A stretch of DNA of 32,408 bases from a marine bacterium B5-7 (GTDB taxonomy: Bacteria > Pseudomonadota > Gammaproteobacteria > Arenicellales > CAJQKF01). Each line of letters begins with the position of its first letter. The first letter of the stretch is position 1. Both the position numbers and the translations under genes were made by a program. The notes under the pieces are model-generated. The model searched no databases. It had not been told where the DNA came from and was given only the letters and a program-made list of their open reading frames with translations. The DNA lies in NCBI GenBank assembly GCA_021604525.1, contig BQJD01000042.1:1-32408 (forward strand). Reading direction: 5' to 3'. Below are positions 16,367-25,484 of the stretch, one piece after another.

Positions 16367-18043
16367 ATGGAATTGCTCGATGCCCGTCGGCTGACAGGAC
16401 CGAACCTGTTACTCAATAGCGCTGGCACAATCATCGATGTTTGCTGTACGACGGCGGAAGCCGACCGGTTGATCCCGTTGTGGGAGTCACATATTTCGGC
16501 CATCTTGCAACGACTTGGCTGGCAATTCGAGACACTCGCATACAGGCAATTCAAGGCGGGCGTCAGTCTTGCATTCAGCGCACCGATTGATGCGTTGTAT
16601 GCGGCAACAAGTATCAACGAATGGGCATTTGCCAGCTGTGAAGCAAAGATCAACAGAACTGCTGCGCCGGATTTCGATCAGCAGTTCGATATGATCATCA
16701 ACGCGATCAAAGAGGAGGCTAATGAACCGCTACTGGCTCTGGAAGCCGCAGCCAAACTGCACAATGTCGAGCTGCTCTGGGATGACGACCATGTATCCAT
16801 CGGCCTCGGCAGCGGCTCAACGACCTGGCCCTGTCGTGAAATTCCCGATGTAAGCACCATCAATTGGAGCGATTACCATAACGTACCTGTCGGCATGGTC
16901 ACCGGTACAAACGGTAAAACCACCACAGTGCGTATGGCACGTCAAATCATGCGTGCCGCCAACCTCAATGTCGGCATCAGCTCCACTGAATGGATTGCAG
17001 TCAACGACCGAATCATCGATCGTGGTGACTGGTCAGGACCCGGCGGTGCACGTCAGGCACTTCGTCAACAAGAAGTTGACGTCGGCATACTTGAAACAGC
17101 TCGAGGCGGGTTGCTCAGACGCGGACTCGGCGTTGCCACGGTGAATGCTGCGGTAATAACCAATGTCTCTGAAGATCACCTTGGCGACTTCGCATCACAA
17201 AGCATTGACGAACTTCTCGATATCAAATGGGTTGTCTCACGTGCCGTGAGTACCGGTGGCGTGTTAATTTTAAATGCCGATGATGAACGACTGGTTTACA
17301 AATCCGTCAACTACAGCGGCGCAATCGCATGGTTCAGTCTTGATGCTAACAACCCGATTATCGCAGAGCATACGGGTGCAGGCGGCCTGGCCTATGTACT
17401 CCAGGAGGATAGACTTGTTCGCATCAAAGGTAATGAGTATCAGAATTTATGTAACAGTATTGATATACCGATAGTTCTCGGTGGCGCTGCTCGTCACAAC
17501 ATCGCCAATGCACTGGCTGCCGCTGCGTTGACGGAACAACTTGGCGCAGCACCTGACGATATCCGCACCGGACTCATCAGTATGTCAAGAGACGACAACC
17601 CGGGTCGCGCCAATCATTATGTCGTCAACGATGCCACCGTCATCGTTGACTTCGCCCATAATCCGGCAGCCATGCGTGCCGTTCTGGACATGTCCCGGGC
17701 AGTACCGGCCAAACGACGACTACTCTCCTTCGGCCAGGCCGGCGACCGGCCCGATGACCTCATTAGGGATCTCGCCCGGCATGCCTGGTCGATTGGCCTC
17801 GATGCTGTCAACATATCTGAGCTCGCTCATTATCATCGAGGCCGAAACCATGGTGAAGTGTACACAGTCATTCGCGATGAACTGTTACGCTGTGGCGCCA
17901 GGGAGGATCAAATACAATACTTCGAAGAGGAGACAGATGCCCTTGATGCAGCACTGCATTGGGCTGAACCAGGCGATATGATCATCATGCTGGCGCTCGA
18001 CAGCAGCACGCAGATTCAGCAAACACTACGTGCCATGGAGTAA
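16367..18043 (+). CDS. Mur-ligase-like protein linked to cyanophycin synthetase
   Basis: A 558-aa protein starting MELLDARRLTGPNLLLNSAG. The N-terminal ~170 residues do not resemble the CphA N-domain or ATP-grasp domain. The rest is a Mur-ligase module: P-loop VTGTNGKTTTVRMA (about 178-191), LETARGGLLRRGLGVA, ITNVSEDHLGDF and DFAHNPAAMRAV. It closely parallels the C-terminal half of the adjacent CphA. Similar stand-alone genes follow cphA in many proteobacteria. Candidate roles are an assisting amide ligase, chain priming, or re-ligation of beta-Asp-Arg as in CphA2; none is proven. ATG 16367 is preferred to TTG 16355, which overlaps the cphA stop. Confidence 0.86.
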   Translation: MELLDARRLTGPNLLLNSAGTIIDVCCTTAEADRLIPLWESHISAILQRLGWQFETLAYRQFKAGVSLAFSAPIDALYAATSINEWAFASCEAKINRTAAPDFDQQFDMIINAIKEEANEPLLALEAAAKLHNVELLWDDDHVSIGLGSGSTTWPCREIPDVSTINWSDYHNVPVGMVTGTNGKTTTVRMARQIMRAANLNVGISSTEWIAVNDRIIDRGDWSGPGGARQALRQQEVDVGILETARGGLLRRGLGVATVNAAVITNVSEDHLGDFASQSIDELLDIKWVVSRAVSTGGVLILNADDERLVYKSVNYSGAIAWFSLDANNPIIAEHTGAGGLAYVLQEDRLVRIKGNEYQNLCNSIDIPIVLGGAARHNIANALAAAALTEQLGAAPDDIRTGLISMSRDDNPGRANHYVVNDATVIVDFAHNPAAMRAVLDMSRAVPAKRRLLSFGQAGDRPDDLIRDLARHAWSIGLDAVNISELAHYHRGRNHGEVYTVIRDELLRCGAREDQIQYFEEETDALDAALHWAEPGDMIIMLALDSSTQIQQTLRAME

Positions 18044-18078
18044 CAACCGTCATAGCCTGAAACCTTGAAATAATAACC

Positions 18079-20127
18079 ATGAAATCTTCTACATCAACTC
18101 AAGATGACAACCGTTCAACCAGCGCATCCGGAAACAGGCCCTTCCGGCGACTTGGCGATGCCTATCATTTAAATATAGCCAACGATAAGGATCTCGAAGC
18201 TGTTCTGACACTGGACGAGGCTCACTGGGTTGCGACAACGGCACCTACCAACACTATCAATACAGATAGTGTTTTTTTGAATCTGGTGGATTCGGATTGT
18301 GATGGCAGGCTTCGCGCCGAAGAGGTCAAGGATGCCATTCGCTTCCTGCTTCGATATCACAAAAAGCCGGAAGATATCCGTGACGGTAATCTGACACTCG
18401 ATATTGACGCCATCAATCCATGCGATGAATCCGGGCAACAGATAAGGGAGTCAGCGAACAAGGTTCTGGCCAGGCTGTCAGATAACGACAAGCTTATTCC
18501 TCTTGCACAACTACGAAAGATCAAAAACGAAGTCCTTGACGGCGGTCTTGACCAGGCAGGCATTGTTCTTCCTGAAGCGACAACAGATAAAGATATCCAT
18601 GGATTCATTAACGACCTTGTGAAGTCCGTAGGCGGCAAACAACATCCCCAAGGCAAACATGGCGCCGATACCGAGACACTCAATACATTCATGGATGAGT
18701 GTCAGCGTTTTCTCACCTGGCGGCTTGAAGCTGGCGCATTGAATGAAGAAGGCCCAAGCAAGATTTGGCCACTCGGCACCAAAACCGCAAGCCTATATCC
18801 GACATTCGAGTTATTACATAAGAAGTTCATACAATATTTCCTGCTTTGCGATCTGAAAAGAATAAATCCGGAATTGCTGGCAAGTGCAATGAATACACCT
18901 GAGGGAAATATCGCCAGCAACCTGATGGATAGTGAACATGCCGAGGCGTATTTATCCAACGCCCCACTGGCTCAACTAAATGACGAAGGCGTACTCGATC
19001 TGACCGGCGAGATGAACCCATACTTCAAAAAGAATATCGAAACGTTTTTAAGTGAGATTGCCCAGCCACTTCTGAGCAGTGCCATAACGCATCTTGATAA
19101 GCATACTTTTCAATCATTGCTGACCATGTTCAATCCGTATCTCGACTGGCTTGATAGAAAACCTCAAGTATCGGTTGAATGTGTTGATTTCGATACCATG
19201 GCGCGATATGTCAACGACAGCAAGTATCGACAACAACTTGAACTGCTTATTGCAGAGAGTCATCGAACCGCGTTTGTTCTCGAAAATCTCAAGGAACTTG
19301 AAAGGCTGCTGCTCTACCAAGGGCACTTGCTTGGCCTGGTAAACAGTTTTGTGAGTTTTCCGCATCTGTACGATCCAAACAGCCGTGCGCTGTTTGAAAT
19401 GGGAACACTCATTATGGATGGCCGGCACTTTACGCTTGCCGTTACCGTAAATGACAGGAAACGACATATCGAAGTCGTAAAGTCGAGCAATATCTTTATG
19501 ATGTATCTCGAACTTTACGGACCCGGCCACACACTGGAATATGAAGTCGCAGTGCCGATTACTTCCGGTAATCATGGCAATATTCATCTTGGCAAATGGG
19601 GAATTTTCAACGACATCCACGGGCGCGAGCTGCATGCACAGATAGTCGATATCGTCGAGAATCCGATCTCTATCGGTGAGGCCATGATCGACCCGTTCGT
19701 GCGCCTGGGTCGATCCTTTATTAACCGCCTTGAAGAATTTTCCTCTAAAGCCGAGCAACAACTTTTCAAAAGTGGCGATGGTGACAAGGACAAAAAGAAG
19801 GATGGATCCAGCGGAGGATTGCTGGCTGGAGGCGGCATTGCAATAGCGGCGATCGGCTCGTCCTTCGCATTCATTACCGAAACGCTTGCTGGTTTAAGTT
19901 TGAAGGTCATCTTGATAGCCTTGGGTATTACCGCAGCACTGATCGCAATACCCGCAGCCATAGCCACGTATTATCGTCTGTCGCGACGGGACTTAAGCAC
20001 AATACTGGAAGGATCAGGATGGGGGCTGAATGCGAGAATGCGTCTCACTCGGGAACAGGCCAACACCTTTACCCTGCGCCCGCCCTACCACCTTGAGCAG
20101 GAAACTAATCCTGAATCACCGAAATGA
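18079..20127 (+). CDS. Uncharacterised membrane protein with an EF-hand-like loop
   Basis: A 682-aa protein of no family I can name. After a polar, Ser-rich N-terminus there is an EF-hand-like calcium loop DSDCDGRLRAEEV (residues 71-83) flanked by predicted helices. A long, mostly helical soluble region follows (about 90-560) with a beta-rich part near 430-530 (EMGTLIMDGRHFTLAVTV, VPITSGNHGNIHLGKWGIF). A charged KSGDGDKDKKKDG linker (about 564-576) precedes two hydrophobic segments (about 581-603 and 606-630), and the tail carries GSGWGLNARMRLTREQ (645-660). It begins 35 bp after the Mur-ligase-like gene on the same strand, so it is probably part of the cyanophycin operon. A role in granule or membrane organisation is possible but unproven. 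Confidence 0.82.
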   Translation: MKSSTSTQDDNRSTSASGNRPFRRLGDAYHLNIANDKDLEAVLTLDEAHWVATTAPTNTINTDSVFLNLVDSDCDGRLRAEEVKDAIRFLLRYHKKPEDIRDGNLTLDIDAINPCDESGQQIRESANKVLARLSDNDKLIPLAQLRKIKNEVLDGGLDQAGIVLPEATTDKDIHGFINDLVKSVGGKQHPQGKHGADTETLNTFMDECQRFLTWRLEAGALNEEGPSKIWPLGTKTASLYPTFELLHKKFIQYFLLCDLKRINPELLASAMNTPEGNIASNLMDSEHAEAYLSNAPLAQLNDEGVLDLTGEMNPYFKKNIETFLSEIAQPLLSSAITHLDKHTFQSLLTMFNPYLDWLDRKPQVSVECVDFDTMARYVNDSKYRQQLELLIAESHRTAFVLENLKELERLLLYQGHLLGLVNSFVSFPHLYDPNSRALFEMGTLIMDGRHFTLAVTVNDRKRHIEVVKSSNIFMMYLELYGPGHTLEYEVAVPITSGNHGNIHLGKWGIFNDIHGRELHAQIVDIVENPISIGEAMIDPFVRLGRSFINRLEEFSSKAEQQLFKSGDGDKDKKKDGSSGGLLAGGGIAIAAIGSSFAFITETLAGLSLKVILIALGITAALIAIPAAIATYYRLSRRDLSTILEGSGWGLNARMRLTREQANTFTLRPPYHLEQETNPESPK

Positions 20128-20316
20128 ATTGACAGTTAATTACATTCGTGAGGTACATCCATCGCATTGAATGTGACAGTCTGTAATGGCAAACATTCCA
20201 GCTCGCGCGACGATGCAGAAGGAGGTCTTAAGCACTTGCAAGTCTTTTCGTATGGTACTGGATTACGCTTACAGGTGTCTGATATTGCAAACTCGTTTTA
20301 ACATAGTGATAAACCG

Positions 20317-21381
20317 ATGCATGATACTAATCGAAGACGGTTTCTAACCAAATTATTGGTGGGGATGTTTGCAACCACCTCGCTCGATTCATTTGCAAAC
20401 GATTGGCCGACACGTCCAATTACCGCCGTTATTGGTTACAAGCCAGGTGGTGGGACGGATTTTGTAAGTCGCTCCATCTCACCATTACTGGAGGATCACC
20501 TACATACTTCGATAAAGCTGGTTAACCAACCCGGCGCTGCTGCGGCCATTGCCACGGATTTTATATGGAACAAACCATCGAACGGCTACTGGTGGCTAAT
20601 GTCCTCGGGTTTTAATCGTGGACTTCGGGTGACCGGGCAACACGCTACTGTCCCTTATAGTGATTGGCAGTTTTATATGGCCGACACAACAATCATGAGC
20701 TTTTCCGTCAGGGCAGATTCACCAATCACGGATTTCGATGACTTCCTCGAAAGATGCCGGTCAAACTTGAGAGCGCTCACCGTATCCAATAGCGGCATCG
20801 GCGGGTCGTGGCATCTGGGTGGTACGTTAGTAAAGAAAGTTGCGAAAGTTGATTTCGTCGATGTCCCTTACAAGGGCGGCAAACCCGCCTTGCTGGCCTG
20901 CCTGAATGGTGAAGTCGATGTAGTTAGCGGCGGGATCCACGAACATCTGGGTAGCATAAAATCCGGCAGTCTTCGTAACCTGTGTGTTTGTGCAACCAGC
21001 GATTTGTCCGTGAGCGGCATAACACTAAAGACGATTAACCACTTCGTTCCCGGGTTACAAACTCATACTCCATTCGGCGGCGGTTCCACCATGGCCATAA
21101 AACGTGATACCGACCCTTTAATACTTAAGCAAATTGCCAACGCCTGGATGCAGGCTGCAACATCACTGAAATTTGTTGAACTTGAAACAGCGAAAGTACG
21201 ATTCGTCAATCCGCTTGTTGGTGCCGAGGCAGACAAGAAAGCTGCCCTCTGGGAATGCATAGCCGCCAACCTGCTGCATGAGGCTGGTAAATCGAAATAC
21301 GACCCCCAGGTACTTGGCATTCCACCAATATCCGAGTTTGAAAACTTCTGGCCACCCAAACATTACCGACCAGCGATATAA
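20317..21381 (+). CDS. TTT transporter periplasmic substrate-binding protein (TctC/Bug)
   Basis: A 354-aa extracytoplasmic receptor of the tripartite tricarboxylate transporter family. The N-terminus carries a twin-arginine-like signal (TNRRRFLTKLLVGMFATTS), with probable cleavage near residue 28 before NDWPTRPITAVIGYKPGGGTD. That WPxRPI...PxxPGGGTD start is the TctC/Bug signature, and VDVPYKGGKPALLACLNGEVDVV is the second conserved block. The substrate of such proteins cannot be read from sequence; carboxylates are most common. It begins the operon tctC-tctB-tctA, with five bases before the next gene. Confidence 0.92.
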   Translation: MHDTNRRRFLTKLLVGMFATTSLDSFANDWPTRPITAVIGYKPGGGTDFVSRSISPLLEDHLHTSIKLVNQPGAAAAIATDFIWNKPSNGYWWLMSSGFNRGLRVTGQHATVPYSDWQFYMADTTIMSFSVRADSPITDFDDFLERCRSNLRALTVSNSGIGGSWHLGGTLVKKVAKVDFVDVPYKGGKPALLACLNGEVDVVSGGIHEHLGSIKSGSLRNLCVCATSDLSVSGITLKTINHFVPGLQTHTPFGGGSTMAIKRDTDPLILKQIANAWMQAATSLKFVELETAKVRFVNPLVGAEADKKAALWECIAANLLHEAGKSKYDPQVLGIPPISEFENFWPPKHYRPAI

Positions 21382-21386
21382 CGCTG

Positions 21387-21935
21387 ATGGCGAATGACAC
21401 ACGATCAACCGCTCATCACAGCATCAGTGAGCTGGTAACTGGTATATGCCTCATTATTGTTTCAGCTTCCTTCGGTTTTCACAGCTTAGTCATGGAACGC
21501 CCTGGTGGATGGGGAACCGCACCGGGCCTGATGCCGCTGATACTCAGTATTGCATTATTCCTGCTTGCGGTAACGATCTGTTTCTCCACCATTAAAGGCC
21601 GCATTCAACCTGCAAAACAAACAAGCCAGGTTGGCTCTATTGCACAAACCCTAAATGATACACACCAACATTTTGGTCAGGCTATCAAAGCCGCCTGTGT
21701 GACTGGCCTGTTCTATTTCGTCTTGCTCGACCTGATGCCATTTGAAGTTGCCGCCATACTGTTCTACCTCGCAATGACATATTTATTCTGGAGCAGTGCA
21801 TCACTAGTGCGACGATTGATGGTATCCATAATTCTGCCGCTTGTTATTACTATAGTATTTCAGGTTGTTCTCCATATGCCTTTACCTGGAAGTGGAAGCC
21901 TCTTGGAACATTTCATCTACACGATACAACGATAA
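21387..21935 (+). CDS. TTT transporter small membrane subunit (TctB)
   Basis: A 182-aa membrane protein with about four to five hydrophobic segments (ELVTGICLIIVSASFGFHSL, LMPLILSIALFLLAVTICF, a mid-protein VTGLFYFVLLDLMPFEVA and LPLVITIVFQVVLHM). The pattern GGWGTAPGLMPLILS near the first loop is typical of TctB, where GxGPGxxP follows the first helix. It is weakly conserved as a family, and the call rests mainly on its place between TctC- and TctA-type genes. Confidence 0.9.
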   Translation: MANDTRSTAHHSISELVTGICLIIVSASFGFHSLVMERPGGWGTAPGLMPLILSIALFLLAVTICFSTIKGRIQPAKQTSQVGSIAQTLNDTHQHFGQAIKAACVTGLFYFVLLDLMPFEVAAILFYLAMTYLFWSSASLVRRLMVSIILPLVITIVFQVVLHMPLPGSGSLLEHFIYTIQR

Positions 21936-21946
21936 TACCCGACAAG

Positions 21947-23425
21947 ATGGCGTTCGACTGGACATTCATACTGAGCGTCTACGGACTCGCAACCTGTTTT
22001 GCAGGTGCTGGTTTAGGCATTATTTGGGGCGCCCTGCCCGGCTTGTCGGTCACCATGGCCATGGCGTTACTGGTAGGGCTGACCTACACCATGCCTGCAT
22101 CCCTATCCATCATCTTCATGATTGCTGTTTGGACCGGCGCAGAGTTTGGCGGGGCAATTTCTGCGATCCTGCTGAACATGCCTGGTACGCCATCCGCGGT
22201 CCCGACGCAACTGGCTGGCTATCCCCTGGCTAAGCGTGGCGAGGGCGGTCTTGCAATAGGAACAGCGCTCACGTTCTCGATGCTTGGAAACTGGGCAGGG
22301 TTATTCGTTCTTCTCTTGCTTGCGCCAGTCATGATTGCGCTTGCCCTCAATTTTTCTTCCTGGGAAATGTTTTTACTGGTAACGCTTGGAATCTCGATCA
22401 GCGGCTCACTTACAAGCGGAGAACGTCCGGTCAAGGGCTGGGCAATGGGCTGTCTCGGCATGCTGATATCCATGGTTGGCAAAGACCTGATCCACGGGGT
22501 CGACCGATTCACTTTCAATATCAGCTTCTTCAATGCAGGGATTCACTATTTACCGATACTCATCGGGCTATTCGGACTTGCGGAAGCATTGAAAGTGTTA
22601 AATAGCAGCACGCCGAAATCAATTCCCGCGAAGATGGGCCGTCTATTGCCACCGCTAAGCTTCGTCATGAAATATTGGCAAAGCGCACTGCGATCCAGCG
22701 CCGTGGGCACATTCATCGGCGCCATTCCGGGCGTGGGCGCCAACATTGCCTCGTATGTCTCCTATAGCCTTGGCGAGCAATTCACCGGACGACGCTTCTC
22801 GCGCGGCGACTTCGAAGGCGTGGTGTGTTCAGAGGTCGCTAACAATGCCAACATCGGCGGTGGTTTGCTGCCAACCATCACACTCGGCATCCCGGGGAAT
22901 AGCTCATCGGCGTTAATCATTGCATCGTTAGCTCTTCATGGTGTCGTGCTTGGCCCGACGATTGAGAGTGACCAGCCAGGATTCCTGCTGTTTCTCTATG
23001 TGGCATTACTTCTTGCCAATATATTCATGTACCTGAGTGCACTCGCACTGATTCGACCCAGTATCTACCTGCTATCGATGCCTGCGGGCGTTGTGATGCC
23101 AAGTGTCCTGATGTTTTGCCTGATCGGTACCTTTGCAGCATCTTATTCGTCTTTTGATGTGGCAGTCATGTTTGTCGCTGGCATTATCGGCTTTATACTG
23201 AACAGGCAAAATTATCCTTTTGCGCCGTTGGTACTCGGCGCACTACTTGGACCCACTGCAGATGAAAACCTGCGCCGCAGTATACTCGTCAACGAAGGTC
23301 ACTACGTTGATATGCTTCTTCGGCCTATTGGACTTGTTCTCATGATTGTCATCATCTGGTCGATTTACTATGGAATAACGCGATCGACCAAAACGGCGCG
23401 AAGGCCATATTCGACAGACATCTGA
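21947..23425 (+). CDS. TTT transporter large membrane subunit (TctA)
   Basis: A 492-aa integral membrane protein, the permease of the tripartite tricarboxylate transporter. The TctA signature GIIWGALPGLSVTMAMALL lies near residue 25, and the second copy GTFIGAIPGVGANIASYVSY near 258, reflecting the internal repeat. ILLNMPGTPSAVPTQLAGYP and ITLGIPGNSSSALI are the two conserved substrate-path motifs. About 11-12 hydrophobic segments are visible. It starts 11 bp after tctB. Confidence 0.95.
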   Translation: MAFDWTFILSVYGLATCFAGAGLGIIWGALPGLSVTMAMALLVGLTYTMPASLSIIFMIAVWTGAEFGGAISAILLNMPGTPSAVPTQLAGYPLAKRGEGGLAIGTALTFSMLGNWAGLFVLLLLAPVMIALALNFSSWEMFLLVTLGISISGSLTSGERPVKGWAMGCLGMLISMVGKDLIHGVDRFTFNISFFNAGIHYLPILIGLFGLAEALKVLNSSTPKSIPAKMGRLLPPLSFVMKYWQSALRSSAVGTFIGAIPGVGANIASYVSYSLGEQFTGRRFSRGDFEGVVCSEVANNANIGGGLLPTITLGIPGNSSSALIIASLALHGVVLGPTIESDQPGFLLFLYVALLLANIFMYLSALALIRPSIYLLSMPAGVVMPSVLMFCLIGTFAASYSSFDVAVMFVAGIIGFILNRQNYPFAPLVLGALLGPTADENLRRSILVNEGHYVDMLLRPIGLVLMIVIIWSIYYGITRSTKTARRPYSTDI

Positions 23426-23464
23426 AGCTGTTACCAACTAATAATTGCATTTAAGTCCGAGTCC

Positions 23465-23899
23465 ATGGTCCCGACATCCAACAAAAAGAAGAAAGTGTAC
23501 GTTACGATGGTGGCAGACCTTTTCCATTATGGACACGTCGTTTTCCTTCGACGTGCACGTGATTTCGGTGACTATCTGGTTGTGGGTGTTTTGACCGATG
23601 AACTGGCCGCCACATACAAACGGGTTCCGATACTCAATGCCGAAGAAAGAATGCGTGTTGTCGAATCCTGCCGTTATGTTGATGAAGTACGCCTTCACGA
23701 CAGATTGCTTAATAATGAATGGCTACAGGAAAACGGCTTTGCTGCCAGAGTATATGCGGTAGGTGGAACAGATGACCTGATTCGAAGACAAACCAGAAAG
23801 AATGACTTTTTACCGGAATATCGTATCAAGGTTCCTTATGAACCCGGCATCTCGACAACTGGAATCATAGAGCGAATACGTTCGCGCGATGCTTGCTGA
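23465..23899 (+). CDS. HxGH cytidylyltransferase family protein
   Basis: A 144-aa nucleotidyltransferase of the TagD/Pcyt type, making CDP-linked products from CTP and a phosphorylated alcohol such as glycerol-3-phosphate, phosphoethanolamine or phosphocholine. It carries MVADLFHYGHVVFLRRAR (HxGH at 21-24), a nucleotide-binding middle VVGVLTDELAATYKR and ISTTGIIERI (129-138) in place of the classical RTEGISTT-type motif. Length matches stand-alone bacterial enzymes. The next gene follows after 30 bp. The ribosome site is weak. The alcohol substrate is unknown. Confidence 0.82.
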   Translation: MVPTSNKKKKVYVTMVADLFHYGHVVFLRRARDFGDYLVVGVLTDELAATYKRVPILNAEERMRVVESCRYVDEVRLHDRLLNNEWLQENGFAARVYAVGGTDDLIRRQTRKNDFLPEYRIKVPYEPGISTTGIIERIRSRDAC

Positions 23900-23929
23900 T
23901 GTCCGATCAAAACCAATGAAGACTTAAGT

Positions 23930-25459
23930 TTGCGATTTCAATATCAACATAATAGCTCCCTGCCTCGCCTTGCCTGGGGTGCAGTATTAAATAGCGATGG
24001 CATTCTCGTACACCATGGTTCCGGTGTTGAAACACATCCTGATTTTTTTGTAGAAGGTGCATGGGACGGACCATTCAAGGATGGTGGATTCGAGCAAGCC
24101 GTCACATTTACCGGAACGGGTGCCCGCATCCATGGCGACATGATCCGATTTTCTTCGCCAAGCCACAATCTCGAACGTTGCTATTCACTCAGTAAGGGAC
24201 ACTCGCTCTATTTGTCAAACTCACTGGCTTTCGTCATGACGATGGCAGATGAGAGGTTAAAACCGGATTACCCTTTTTACTATTTCGATTTTATTCGTTG
24301 CTACCGTACCGGGCTTCGCCAGAGAAACCAGGGAATCAAAACACTCGACAATCTGAAAGTGACTTTTCACGATTGCCATAATATCGATATTCGCAACAGT
24401 AAAATTATTCAGCAACAGATGAGAGACTTCGGTCGTGCACCAATGTCCTTTGATGAATATCATAAGATCATGCTCGATACGACCCGACATGTTTTCAGCA
24501 ATGCTGCGGACCCAGCCCGACATGTTCGGTATAAGCCCCTTGCATCCATCTCGACAGGCTATGATTCTCCGGCAACTTCAGTCCTGTCCGCCGACGCCGG
24601 TTGCGAAGATGCGTTTACATTCAGACGAAGCAATGCCAATGACAGTTCGATCTATCAGGATGACAACGGCCAGTTCATCGCCAGGCAGCTTGGCCTGAAT
24701 TGTGAAGTGCATGATCGGATCAACCTGTGCGATGCCAGGCCGGATCTTTTGAAACTCCATTTTCAAAACCCCTTCGGCTCAATCGTCAGCTCAATGGATC
24801 AGGCAAGTGATCTGTTGTTGAATCGCATATTCGTAACTGGCCGCCACGGTGAGCACTTCTGGAGTCTTGATCCGGCTCGCTCCCTGCCTTGGTACCAGGA
24901 ACCCACAGCACGCAAAACCCTGGTTCAGAATACGCTGGAATTTCGGCTCGATCGGGGTTATATCGACTTTCATTTACCCTACACCTGTGGTGTGTTCGCG
25001 CCTTCTCTGCTCAAGATCAGCCGTTCTGATGAAATGGCTGCGTTTAGAATCGGAGGCAATTATGATCGACCCATACCGAGACGAATAGTGGAACAAGCCG
25101 GCGTTTCCAGAGAACAATTCGGACTGGAGAAAAAGGGAGGCGCCGAAGACATTCCAGCGCTATGCACATTCTCCGAAGAGTCGAAGACAGACTTCAATGC
25201 GTTCTATGAAACCTATGTGCCGGACTCAATTATAAATACACAGCGCCATAGTAAGCGAGGGCGCTTCGGATACTACGAACACGGCTTTTCCCATGGGTTA
25301 GATCGCTGGCTCAGGACACAGTACGGTTTACGCACTATCAGCGAATATGTACTGGGATTTCGAAATCACCAACGACGCTATTCACCGTATTTGTATGCAT
25401 TTCACTGGGGCTTCGAGTTCGTCGCGGAACGCTATCGTCAGGTTTTGAGGAAAACGTAA
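23930..25459 (+). CDS. Divergent asparagine-synthetase-like ATP-pyrophosphatase
   Basis: A 509-aa protein with asparagine-synthetase architecture but no Cys at the N-terminus. The N-terminal half has GATase-II-like traces (FVEGAWDGPF near 41, VTFTGTGARIHGD, CYSLSKGHSLYLSNSLAFV). The C-terminal half has a PP-loop-like STGYDS (208-213), TGRHGEHFW (303-311) and YDRPIPRRIVEQAGVSREQF (378-397), close to the Asn-synthetase C-terminus. It therefore probably makes an acyl-adenylate, but without glutamine as nitrogen donor. No ATG fits; the start is TTG 23930 with GAAG eight bases upstream. The pairing with a cytidylyltransferase suggests a surface-polymer or small-molecule role. Confidence 0.75.
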   Translation: MRFQYQHNSSLPRLAWGAVLNSDGILVHHGSGVETHPDFFVEGAWDGPFKDGGFEQAVTFTGTGARIHGDMIRFSSPSHNLERCYSLSKGHSLYLSNSLAFVMTMADERLKPDYPFYYFDFIRCYRTGLRQRNQGIKTLDNLKVTFHDCHNIDIRNSKIIQQQMRDFGRAPMSFDEYHKIMLDTTRHVFSNAADPARHVRYKPLASISTGYDSPATSVLSADAGCEDAFTFRRSNANDSSIYQDDNGQFIARQLGLNCEVHDRINLCDARPDLLKLHFQNPFGSIVSSMDQASDLLLNRIFVTGRHGEHFWSLDPARSLPWYQEPTARKTLVQNTLEFRLDRGYIDFHLPYTCGVFAPSLLKISRSDEMAAFRIGGNYDRPIPRRIVEQAGVSREQFGLEKKGGAEDIPALCTFSEESKTDFNAFYETYVPDSIINTQRHSKRGRFGYYEHGFSHGLDRWLRTQYGLRTISEYVLGFRNHQRRYSPYLYAFHWGFEFVAERYRQVLRKT

Positions 25460-25460
25460 T

Positions 25461-25477
25461 TCATGGGGCACCCATGA
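25461..25477. terminator. Hairpin between convergent genes
   Basis: A perfect 7-bp stem TCATGGG-GCA-CCCATGA followed by GGTTTTATC lies two bases after the asparagine-synthetase-like stop and eight before the convergent cupin stop. It is placed as a bidirectional terminator; the U-run is short. Confidence 0.5.
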
Positions 25478-25484
25478 GGTTTTA

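Noticed and set aside
19114-19761. 215-aa open frame antisense to the EF-hand membrane protein
   Set aside because: Considered because the sense gene is uncharacterised, but the sense frame is 682 codons long, follows the operon closely and contains coherent motifs; the antisense frame has none.
20235-20300. Possible short leader peptide upstream of the TctC gene (TTG start after GGAGG)
   Set aside because: About 21 codons with a TTG start and no attenuator-like hairpins; chance occurrence is likely.
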